DNA of 64,000 nucleotides, from the NCBI GenBank assembly GCA_963803425.1, contig CAWDMA010000001.1:372001-436000 (forward strand). The letters are read 5' to 3'. The position numbers and the translations under genes were made by a program. Below, piece after piece: positions 33,753 to 42,400 of this stretch. The stretch comes from DASPWW01 sp963803425 (GTDB lineage Bacteria; Actinomycetota; Thermoleophilia; Solirubrobacterales; 70-9). The notes under the pieces are model-generated. The model saw only the letters and a list, made by a program, of their open reading frames with translations. It had not been told where the DNA came from and did no database searches. Within the stretch, counting starts at the first letter, position 1, and each line of letters starts with the position of its first letter.

Positions 33753-35353
33753 CGGACGGCGCGCCCGGGCCGGCCGCGCGGCGCGGCGCGGTCGCGCTCG
33801 CGCTGGGAGTGATGATCGCGGTCGGCCTGCTCGGGCTCGGGAACGGTGGAGCCGCGGCGACCACCACCCAGGCGCAACCAAACATCATCCTGATCACGAC
33901 CGACGATCAGACGATCGATCAGCTCCGCCACCGCTATATGCCCAACGCGCTCGAGAAGATCGCAGGCAAGGGAACCCTGTTCACGAACGGGATCGTCACC
34001 ACGCCGCTGTGCTGCCCGTCGCGGGCGTCGATGATCACCGGGGATTACGCGCACAACCACGGCGTGCTCTCGAACTCCTACGCACTGCTTCGCGACAAGG
34101 ACAACGTGCTGCCGGTGTGGCTGCGTCAGGCCGGGTACAGGACCGCGCACGTGGGCAAGTTCCTGAACGCGTACGAGAAGTCCGTTCCCGACCCCACCGA
34201 TATCGCGCCCGGGTGGGACGTCTGGTTCACGACCCTCGGCGGCACCCGGTACTTCGACTACAGGGTGTCGGCGAACGGCCGGATCCGCCACTACGGCAAG
34301 GGCCGCAAGAACAACGTCACCCGCGTCCTTAGCCGCAAGGCCGTCTCGTTGGTGCGACGCTACACGCCCGGGCCGCAGCCGCTTTATCTGCAGCTCGACC
34401 AGCGCGCGCCGCACACCGAGACCAACGTCAACTCGGGCGGCCGCTGCGGGGCGCGCGCCGTGCCGGAGAGCCCCAAGGACGAGAAGCGCCTCCGGAACGA
34501 GCCGCTCCCCGACCCGCCGTCCTTCAACGAGGCCGACATCGCCGACAAGCCGTCGTTCGTGCGCGACCGGCCGCTCCTGAACCAGCCGCGGATCAAGAAG
34601 ATCACGAAGCGGTTCGAGTGCGCGGTGGGGGCGCTCGCTTCGGTCGATCGGGGGATCAAGCAGATCGTCGCGGCCCTGAAGAAGACCGGCGAGCTCGGCA
34701 ACACTGTGATCGCGTTCATCTCGGACAACGGCTACTACTTCGGCGAGCACCGGATCGCGCGCGACAAGACGCACCCGTACGAGGAGGGAATCCGAGTGCC
34801 GCTGATGATGCGGGTGCCGTCCGCCTATCTGGGCGGGGCGGCGCCGGTGCCGCAGGTCAACACCCAGGCCGCGAACATCGACCTCGCCCCGACCTTCCTG
34901 GCGCTTGCCGGGGCGCGCTCGTGCGTGCCCGGGTCGGGCGGCGCCGAGGACGCGGTGCACGCCGACTCCGAGGGCTGCCGGGTGATGGACGGCCGGTCGC
35001 TGCTGCCGCTGATCCGGGGCAGCGGGGAGTTCCCGACCGGGCGCGCCCTGCTCGTCGAGTACAACGGAGCGAGCAGCAAGGGGGGGTCGAGCTGCGAGTA
35101 CGAGGGGGTGCGGACGGCGACCAGGTTCTACGTGGAGCACGTCAGGATCCCGGACCCTGTGACCGGGAACTGCGAGCCCGCGGAAGAGGAGGAGCTGTAC
35201 GACCTCGCCAGCGACCCGTGGGAGCTGAACAACCTGTACCCGAGCTCGCCGTCGCTGGCGGAGCCGCTCGCGGGCCGCCTCGACCTGCTCCGCCGCTGCT
35301 CCGGGATCGCGGGCCGGGACCCGGCTCCGGCCGAGGGCAACTATTGCGAATGA
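33749..35353 (+). CDS. Secreted type-I sulfatase, paralogue
   Basis: 534 residues, about the same arrangement as the preceding gene: a signal peptide, NIILITTDDQT, Cys88-Cys-Pro-Ser-Arg in TTPLCCPSRAS, HVGKFLNAY and ISDNGYYFGEHRI. It differs by having Ser in the motif in place of Ala. Start GTG 33749 overlaps the previous stop (GTGA), so translation is coupled. Two secreted sulfatases in tandem suggest turnover of a multiply sulfated substrate. No formylglycine-generating enzyme is in the window. Confidence 0.88.
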   Translation: MTDGAPGPAARRGAVALALGVMIAVGLLGLGNGGAAATTTQAQPNIILITTDDQTIDQLRHRYMPNALEKIAGKGTLFTNGIVTTPLCCPSRASMITGDYAHNHGVLSNSYALLRDKDNVLPVWLRQAGYRTAHVGKFLNAYEKSVPDPTDIAPGWDVWFTTLGGTRYFDYRVSANGRIRHYGKGRKNNVTRVLSRKAVSLVRRYTPGPQPLYLQLDQRAPHTETNVNSGGRCGARAVPESPKDEKRLRNEPLPDPPSFNEADIADKPSFVRDRPLLNQPRIKKITKRFECAVGALASVDRGIKQIVAALKKTGELGNTVIAFISDNGYYFGEHRIARDKTHPYEEGIRVPLMMRVPSAYLGGAAPVPQVNTQAANIDLAPTFLALAGARSCVPGSGGAEDAVHADSEGCRVMDGRSLLPLIRGSGEFPTGRALLVEYNGASSKGGSSCEYEGVRTATRFYVEHVRIPDPVTGNCEPAEEEELYDLASDPWELNNLYPSSPSLAEPLAGRLDLLRRCSGIAGRDPAPAEGNYCE

Positions 35354-36312
35354 TGGAGCACCGGACCGGCACCGGCGAGATCGACGGGATCCGGACGCTC
35401 AGCCTGTGCTCGCCCGCGGCGGGCGGGGTGGAGGCGACCTTCGCGCCTGGCGCCGGGATGGTGTGCTGCTCGGTGGTGCACCGCGGCGCGGAGGTGCTGG
35501 GGCAGCGCCACGGGCTGCGGGCGTACGCCGAGCGCGCGTCGACGATGGGGATCCCGCTGCTGTACCCGTGGGCGAACCGGCTCAACGAGCTCGACTTCCC
35601 GCTCGCGGGCCGGGAGGTGAGGCTCGACCCGGGGTGGCCGCACATGTCGGTGGACGAGAACGGGCTCCCGATCCACGGCCTGCTCGGCGGGGTCTCGGGA
35701 TGGGAGGTGAGCGCGCACGAGGCGGATCACGACGGCGCCCGGGTGCGGGCGCGGTTCGGGTTCGACGAGGCCTCGGGGCTGACCGCAGCGTTCCCCTTTC
35801 CGCACGAGCTCGAGCTCACCGCCGAGCTCGGCGGCGCCACTCTGGAGGTCCGAACCGCGGTCGTCGCCCCGGCCGGATCGCCCGTGCCGATCTCCTTCGG
35901 GTTCCACCCCTACCTGCGGCTCCCGGACGTGCCGAGGGCCGAGTGGGAGATCTCGGTCCCGGTTCGGGAGCATCTCCTGCTGGACGGCTCCGGGCTCCCC
36001 ACGGGCGAGCGCGAGCCGGCGCCCGACGAAGCCGGCCCGCTGGCTGACCGCACCTTCGACGACGCCTACACCTACGCGCAGGGGGAGCCGTTCGTGCTCG
36101 CCGGCGGCGGGCGGCGGATCGAGCTCTCCTTCGGGCCCGGCTACCCGTTCGCGCAGCTGTATGCCCCGCCTGACGACGACGTGGTCGCATTCGAGCCGAT
36201 GACCGCGCCGACCAACGCGCTCGTCACCGCGGGACCCGACCTGGCCATGATCGAGCCGGGCGACCGCTACGAGGCGGCGTTCGAGCTCCGGATCGCCGAG
36301 CAGCCCGCCTAG
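35350..36312 (+). CDS. Aldose 1-epimerase family protein
   Basis: 320 residues of the galactose-mutarotase fold. Typical positions are visible: PLLYPWANRLNELDF (Arg for substrate), GLPIHGLLGG (His), SFGFHPYLRLP (His) and VAFEPMTAPTNAL (catalytic Glu). It interconverts anomers of a hexose or hexose derivative. ATG 35350 overlaps the preceding stop as ATGA. Being coupled to two sulfatases suggests the epimerase acts on a desulfated sugar, which is inference. Confidence 0.88.
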   Translation: MMEHRTGTGEIDGIRTLSLCSPAAGGVEATFAPGAGMVCCSVVHRGAEVLGQRHGLRAYAERASTMGIPLLYPWANRLNELDFPLAGREVRLDPGWPHMSVDENGLPIHGLLGGVSGWEVSAHEADHDGARVRARFGFDEASGLTAAFPFPHELELTAELGGATLEVRTAVVAPAGSPVPISFGFHPYLRLPDVPRAEWEISVPVREHLLLDGSGLPTGEREPAPDEAGPLADRTFDDAYTYAQGEPFVLAGGGRRIELSFGPGYPFAQLYAPPDDDVVAFEPMTAPTNALVTAGPDLAMIEPGDRYEAAFELRIAEQPA

Positions 36313-36393
36313 CAAATACGGTGCCGGGCGTGAGCGCGCCCGACGCCGCCTGCTCGACGCCTACGCCCGCGCCGACGCGGAGCGCCCCCGTGC

Positions 36394-37221
36394 CTAGGCC
36401 GGGCCGCGGAGCTGGCCCTCGTAGGGGCCGCGTCCGGTCATGCACGCGGCGCCGCACTGGGCGCCGAGGGCGGCCGCCTGTGCAGGCGAGCGGCCCTCGC
36501 CGAGCCCGTAGGTGAGCCCGGCGGCGAACGAGTCACCGGCGCCGTAGGAGTCGACGGCCGGGCCGGGGAGCGGCGCGGCCGCCCACTCGACGGTGGCGCC
36601 GCCCGCGTCGGCGATCGTGCCGCCGGCGGCGCCCGCCGTGCGGACGACGAGCCGTGGGGGTGGCTCCACGTCGCCCGGCGCATACCGCTCCCCGGCGTCC
36701 GTGGAGCTGGAGACCAGCGCGTCGAGCTTGACCGCCGCCGCGCGCAGCGAGTCGATCGCGCGAACGGTGGACACGAGCGCGCCCGCCCCGCGCGCGGCTC
36801 GGATCGCGTCGGCATCGCCCGCGGTCACGTACACGGCGTCGACGCCGCCCAGCTCGTCCCAGTCGAGCTGGTCTGCCCGCCGCGGCTGCACACGGTCCCC
36901 GATCACGGTGATCGTCCGCTCTCCCGAGGAGTCGATGTGGACGAACCCGCGACGCTGCGGCGCCGGCCGCCACGCCGCCTCCACTCGGACGCCGCGTCCC
37001 TCCAGCGCGCGCTTCGCGCGCCGCCCCAGCTCGTCGTCGCCGAGCGCGGTCAGGAACAGGCACTCGCCGGCGAGTCGGGTCAGCTGCACGGCGGCGACTG
37101 CGCCGCCGCCGGCCGCCTCCTCCCACCGCTCGGTTGCGTGCACGATCTCGCCGGGCCCGGGGACGTGGTCGACCCGGACGAACTCGATCCACTCGACGTG
37201 CCCGACGACCGCGACTCGCAT
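36394..37221 (-). CDS. PfkB-family carbohydrate kinase
   Basis: 275 residues, a little short for the family but with both ends. The N-terminus (VAVVGHVEWIEFVRVDHVPGPGE) and AAGGGAVAAVQLTRLA match PfkB signature 1, and the C-terminal DSYGAGDSFAAGLTYGLG matches signature 2 with the catalytic Asp. It phosphorylates a sugar or nucleoside, most likely using ATP. The substrate is unknown. It follows the antiporter gene by 4 bp in the same direction and converges on the epimerase operon. Confidence 0.87.
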   Translation of the reverse strand: MRVAVVGHVEWIEFVRVDHVPGPGEIVHATERWEEAAGGGAVAAVQLTRLAGECLFLTALGDDELGRRAKRALEGRGVRVEAAWRPAPQRRGFVHIDSSGERTITVIGDRVQPRRADQLDWDELGGVDAVYVTAGDADAIRAARGAGALVSTVRAIDSLRAAAVKLDALVSSSTDAGERYAPGDVEPPPRLVVRTAGAAGGTIADAGGATVEWAAAPLPGPAVDSYGAGDSFAAGLTYGLGEGRSPAQAAALGAQCGAACMTGRGPYEGQLRGPA

Positions 37222-37225
37222 CCGC

Positions 37226-38404
37226 CTATGCCGCCGCCGCCGCGGCGCGCCGCCGCAGCGCGAGCCCGAGGAAGGGATAGATCAGGGTCGAGAGGATCGC
37301 CGCTCCGACCAGCGAGGCGGCGGTCTCGGTGGTCATGTGACCGCCGTCGACGGCGAGCGTCGTGATCGCGACGACGAGCGGAAGCGCGGTCGCCGAGAAC
37401 ACCCCGAGCGAGACCCGCTCGCCGAGGCCGAGCACCCCGCGGTACAGGAGCAGCGCGGGAGTTCCGCGCACGATCAGGAACAGCACCAGGTACAGCGGAA
37501 CCTCGAGCAGCGCCTCGGCGCTGGCGAGGAGCGCGTCGAGGTCGAACTCCATCCCGCTGGTGACGAAGAAGAACGGGATCAGGAAGCCGTACCCGACCGC
37601 GGTCAGCTTCGACTCCAGCACCTCGACCTCCTTGCCGCGCAGGGACACCCGGGTGATGATCCCGGCGACGAATCCGCCAAGCAGGATGTCGAGCCCGAGC
37701 GACGCCGCCAGCGTCACCAGCCCGAAGACGAGCACGACCAGGATCCGGACCGCGGGCTGGCCGCTCGACTCGAGCCCGCGCTGGACGACCGGCCACCCGC
37801 GCTCGGCGGTGCGGATCGAGAACACCGCGAGCAGGGTCGCGACGACGACGAACGCCGCCAGCAGCGCCGCCTCGTGCAGGGGCGCGTGGCCGGAGAGCAG
37901 CAGGGTGACCAGCAGGATCGGCCCGAACTCGCCCATCGCGCCGGCGGCGAGCAGGTAGGTGCCGAGCCGGGTGCGGAGCTCGCCGACGTCCCGGAGGATC
38001 GGGATCAGGGTCCCGATCGCGGTAGTCGCCAGCGCCGAGCCCGTGAACAGCAGCGACTCGACCACCGTGGCGGCCGCGAGCGCGGCGCCGGCAGCGTACG
38101 CCAGCACCAGCGACACGAGCCACCCGACCCCGGCGAGCTCGATCGGCTTGCCCCTGAGCCTGTCGAAGTCGATCTCGTAGCCGGCGAAGAAGAACAGCAT
38201 GGCGAGGCCGAGGCTGCCGAAGAACTTCGTGAAGTCGTCGATCTGGGCGATGTCCAGGACCTGCGGGCCGATCAGGATCCCGAGCAGCACCTCCATCACG
38301 ACGACCGGGGGCACCAACCGGCGGGGCAGCAGGGCGACGCTGAGCGCCGCGACCAGCGCGGCGGTCGTGATGAACAGGAACGACTCGACGTCGACCCTGA
38401 TCAT
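37226..38404 (-). CDS. Cation:proton antiporter (CPA2/KefB-like)
   Basis: 392 residues with about 12 membrane helices. The N-terminus (VVVMEVLLGILIGPQVL) and the Asp-containing central helices (GLDILLGGFVAGIITRV) are typical of CPA2 Na+ or K+/H+ exchangers. There is no TrkA-N domain, so it is the transporter part only. ATG 38404 follows no strong ribosome site. It is coupled with the downstream PfkB kinase gene (4-bp gap), which may or may not reflect related function. Confidence 0.88.
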   Translation of the reverse strand: MIRVDVESFLFITTAALVAALSVALLPRRLVPPVVVMEVLLGILIGPQVLDIAQIDDFTKFFGSLGLAMLFFFAGYEIDFDRLRGKPIELAGVGWLVSLVLAYAAGAALAAATVVESLLFTGSALATTAIGTLIPILRDVGELRTRLGTYLLAAGAMGEFGPILLVTLLLSGHAPLHEAALLAAFVVVATLLAVFSIRTAERGWPVVQRGLESSGQPAVRILVVLVFGLVTLAASLGLDILLGGFVAGIITRVSLRGKEVEVLESKLTAVGYGFLIPFFFVTSGMEFDLDALLASAEALLEVPLYLVLFLIVRGTPALLLYRGVLGLGERVSLGVFSATALPLVVAITTLAVDGGHMTTETAASLVGAAILSTLIYPFLGLALRRRAAAAAA

Positions 38405-38470
38405 CCGCGGATGCCCTGTTCGGCGCCGCCCACCGGGGCGCACCCTAAACGGGCATAGACTCGGACGGCG

Positions 38471-39361
38471 ATGTCGGATCGTCAGGACCGGCGACGGCCC
38501 CCCCTCCCTGCCCGGCTGCTGGGGACGGGGGCCCGCGGTGCAGGTCGAGTGGGGGAGGCGATCGGACTCGACCGCGCCGCCGAGGCGGCAGCCGAGGAGG
38601 CGATCGTGCGGGCGCTGGAGAGCGAGGCCGTGGAGCGGGCGCTGGGGCGGGTGCTGGAGGGGCCGGTGCTGGAGCGGGCCGTCGCGAAGGCGCTCGAGAG
38701 CCCCGCGGTGGAGGAGTCGTGGGAGCGGCTGCTCGCCAGCGACGAGGCGCAGCGGCTGGTCCAGCGGATCGCGGAGGCGCCCGAGATCCGGGCGGCGATC
38801 GCGGCGCAGAGCGCCGGCCTTATGGAGCAGATCGCGCGCCAGCTGCAGCGGGTGTCGCGGCGGCTCGACGAGGGGCTGGAGCGGGTCGTGCGCCGCGTGC
38901 TGTTCCGGCGCCGGCGGGCGGCGCCCACCGAGTGCGCCGGGGCGATCTCCCGCGCGGTCTCGTTCGCGATCGACGTGGCGGTGATCAACGCGGGGTTCCT
39001 GGCGGCATCCGGCGCGGTTGCTCTCGCCGCGGCGATCTTCCTGCCGAGCGCCGGCGGGACCGAGGTGTCGGCGCTCGCCGTCGGCACCACGGTGTGGCTG
39101 ATCGCGGGGTCCTTCTACCTCGTCGTGTTCTGGGGGCTCGCGGGGCAGACGCCCGGGATGCGGGTCGCAGGGATCACGGTTCGCGCGGGCGCCTCGGGCG
39201 GGATCGGCGTGCGCCGCTCGATCCGCCGCCTGCTGGGCACCGCGCTCTCGGTGATCACGTTCGGGCTCGGTTTCATCGGCGTGCTGCTCGGGGAGCGCCG
39301 CCGCGGTCTCCCGGACGTGCTCGCAGGGACCGAGGCTCGCTACACGAGCCCGCCTGCCTGA
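38471..39361 (+). CDS. RDD-family membrane protein
   Basis: 296 residues. The first 150 residues are a charged amphipathic helical part rich in Glu and Ala (ERALGRVLEGPVLERAVAKAL), without signal peptide. The second half has three or four membrane helices and the RDD-type sequence WGLAGQTPGMRVAGITV and GLPDVLAGT. The function of RDD domains is debated (transport or anchoring). Start ATG 38471. It precedes the large kinase gene by 41 bp and may be in the same transcript. Confidence 0.85.
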   Translation: MSDRQDRRRPPLPARLLGTGARGAGRVGEAIGLDRAAEAAAEEAIVRALESEAVERALGRVLEGPVLERAVAKALESPAVEESWERLLASDEAQRLVQRIAEAPEIRAAIAAQSAGLMEQIARQLQRVSRRLDEGLERVVRRVLFRRRRAAPTECAGAISRAVSFAIDVAVINAGFLAASGAVALAAAIFLPSAGGTEVSALAVGTTVWLIAGSFYLVVFWGLAGQTPGMRVAGITVRAGASGGIGVRRSIRRLLGTALSVITFGLGFIGVLLGERRRGLPDVLAGTEARYTSPPA

Positions 39362-39402
39362 CGCCGCCGGGCGGCGGGCCGGGGCGGCTATGCTGGCTCG
39401 AC

Positions 39403-42400
39403 ATGCGGTGTCCGGTGTGCGGCAACCGGAATCGGGAGGGCGCCCGGTTCTGCGACGGGTGCGGCACTGCGCTCGAGCAGTCGGCGGCCTCCGGACCCGA
39501 GCCCCGGCCCCTTCGATCCGCGCCCGGCGACCTCCCCGAGTCGATCGCCGACGGGCGCTACCTCGTGCAGAGCTTCCTCGGCGAGCGCGGCCGCAAGCGG
39601 GTCTACCTGGCCCGGGACACCGCCGAGGACCGCGACGTGGCGGTCGCGGTGTTCGAGACCGAGGGCGTCGAGGAGACGGTCCTGTCCCGCTCTCGGCGGG
39701 AGGCGCAGGCGATGCGCAAGCTGGGCGAGCACCCGCACGTGGTGACGGTGTTCGACGCCGGCGAAACCGACGGACGCCCCTACGTCGCCAGCCGGTACAT
39801 GCCGGGGGGCGACGTCGAGACCCTGCTCGCGCAAGCGGACGGCAGCGGGCTCGACCCGGCCCGGGCGATCGCGATCGCGGTCGACGTGTGCCGCGCGCTC
39901 GGGCACGCGCACGGGCGCGGGATCGTCCACCGCGATCTGAAGCCGGCCAACGTGTGGCTCGCCGAGGACGGCGGCGCGCGGCTCGGAGACTTCGGGTTGG
40001 CGGCGACCGACCGGCGCTCCCGCGAGGAGGTGGAGGGGATGCTGGTCGGCACGGTCGCCTACCTGCCGCCGGAGCAGGCGCTCGGCAGAGCATCCGACGC
40101 CCGCTCGGACCTGTACTCGCTCGGGGTGATGCTGTACGAGATGCTCACCGGGCAGCCGCCGTTCCCCGGTGACGACGCCGTCGCGATCATCAGCCAGCAC
40201 CTGAACTCCGAGCCGCTGCCGCCCTCGCGTCATGTCCCTGACCTACCCCCCGCGCTCGACGACGTGGTGCTGCGGCTGCTCGCGAAGACGCCCGGGGACC
40301 GGCCCGAGGGCGCAGCAGCGGTCGGACGCGAGCTCCGGGACCTCGACACCACCGCCCCGGACCCGGACCCGGACCCGGAGAGCGCGGGTCCGGCCGACAA
40401 CCCGCTGGACCGGCTCGCCGGCGGCGTGTTCGTGGGGCGGGAGCGCGAACTCGGCGACCTCCGCGAGGGGCTCGAGGAGTCGCTGGGCGGGCGCGGGAGG
40501 CTGCTGCTGCTGGTCGGGGAGCCCGGGATCGGGAAGACCCGGACCGCCGAGGAGCTCGCCACGTACGCCCAGGTCCGGGGGGCGAACGTGCACTGGGGAC
40601 ACTGCCACGAGGGCGATGGCGCCCCGGCCTACTGGCCGTGGGCGCAGGCGATCCGCTCGTACGTGCGCGCGGCGGACCCGGTGGCGCTCGGGTGGGAGCT
40701 CGGACAGGGCGCCGCCGACGTGGCCAATCTCGTCCCCGAGATCCGGGAGCGGCTCGGCGAGGTCCCGGAGCCGCCCGAATTGGGCGCGGACGAGGCCCGA
40801 TTCAGGCTGTTCGACTCGGTCGCCACGTTCCTCGCCGGCGCGGCGCGCTCGCGGCCGCTGGTGATGGTGCTCGACGACCTGCACTGGGCCGACGAGCCCT
40901 CGCTGCTGCTGCTCAAGTTCGTCGCCCGCCAGACCACCGACTCGGGACTGCTGCTGGTCGGGACCTACCGGGACGTGGAGCTCGGCCGCCACCACCCGCT
41001 CGCACAGACGCTCGCCGAGCTGGCCCAGATCCAGGGCAGCCGCCGGGTGGCGCTGCGCGGCCTCGACACGACCGCGGTGGAGCGCTACATCGAGATGACC
41101 GCGGGCGTCGAGCCGCCGCCGGGGCTCGCCTTGGCCGTGCATGAGCAGACCGAGGGCAACCCGTTCTTCGTCACCGAGGTCGTCCGGCTGATGGTGAGCG
41201 AGGGAAGTCTCGACAGCGCCGGCGCGGCCGTGTGGCAGGTGGCGATCCCGCAGGGCGTCCGCGAGGTCGTCGGCCGCCGCCTCGACACGCTGTCGACGGA
41301 GGCGAACGACGTGCTCACCGTGGCCGCCGCGATCGGCCGCGAGTTCGACCTCGACCTGCTGGAGCGGCTGAACGGGCGAGCGCGGGGCGAGATCGAGGAG
41401 GCGATCGGCCAGGCCGTCGAGAACCAGGTCGTCGCCGAGGCGGGTCGTTCGCCCGGGCGATACGCCTTCTCGCACGCTCTGGTCCGCGAGACCCTGTACG
41501 CCGAGCTCACAGGCCCGCGCCGGGTCGAGGTGCACCGTCGGATCGGCGAGGCGCTCGAGGCGCTGCACGCGGACGACCGGGAGCCGCCGGTGTCCGAGCT
41601 CGCGTACCACTTCATCGAGGCAGCGCCAGGCGGGTCGGCCTCGAAGGCGATCGAGTATGCGGAGCAGGCCGCGCGCCGTGCCACCGCGCAGCTCGCGCAT
41701 GAGGACGCCGCCGCGCACTACGAGCGCGCGCTCGAGGTGCTGGAGCTGTCGGGCGAGCCCGACCCGGGACGGCGGCTGGAGCTGATGCTGGCGCTGGGGA
41801 AGGCGCAGCGGCGGGCGGGCCGATTCATCCCATCCCGCCACACGCTGGAGAGCGCGGCGGAGCTCGCCCGCGAGCTCGGCGACGCGGACTCGCTGGCACG
41901 CGCCGCGCTAGGGGTGAGCCAGCTGACGATGGTCGGGGGGCTGGACGAGCAGATCCTGGCCCTGCTGCAGGAGGCGCTGGCGGCGATCCCGGAGGGCGAC
42001 AGCGCGGTCCGGGTCGAGCTGCTGGCCGGAATATCGGCGGAGGTTCTGTGGCGCGATCCCGATCAGGGCGAGCAGCTGGCGGAGGAGGCCGTCGAGATCG
42101 CCCGGCAGCTCGACGATCCGGCGACGCTGGCCGCCGCGTTGGTGCAGCGGACCTTCGGCTTCGGCGGACAGGCCGACTCCGCCGCGCTGTCGCTCGCGAA
42201 CGCAGAGGAGCTGATCGATGTCGCGAACCGGGCCGGCGAGCTGGAGCAGGAGGTGCGCGGGCACGTCTACCGTCTGATCGCCCTGCTTCAGCTCGGTGAC
42301 GTGGCGGAGGCCGACCGAGAGATCGAGACCTACGCGCGCGCCGCCGAGGAGCTGCGACAGCCCCAGCACCTGTGGCACGTACCGCTGCTGCGCGGCATGC

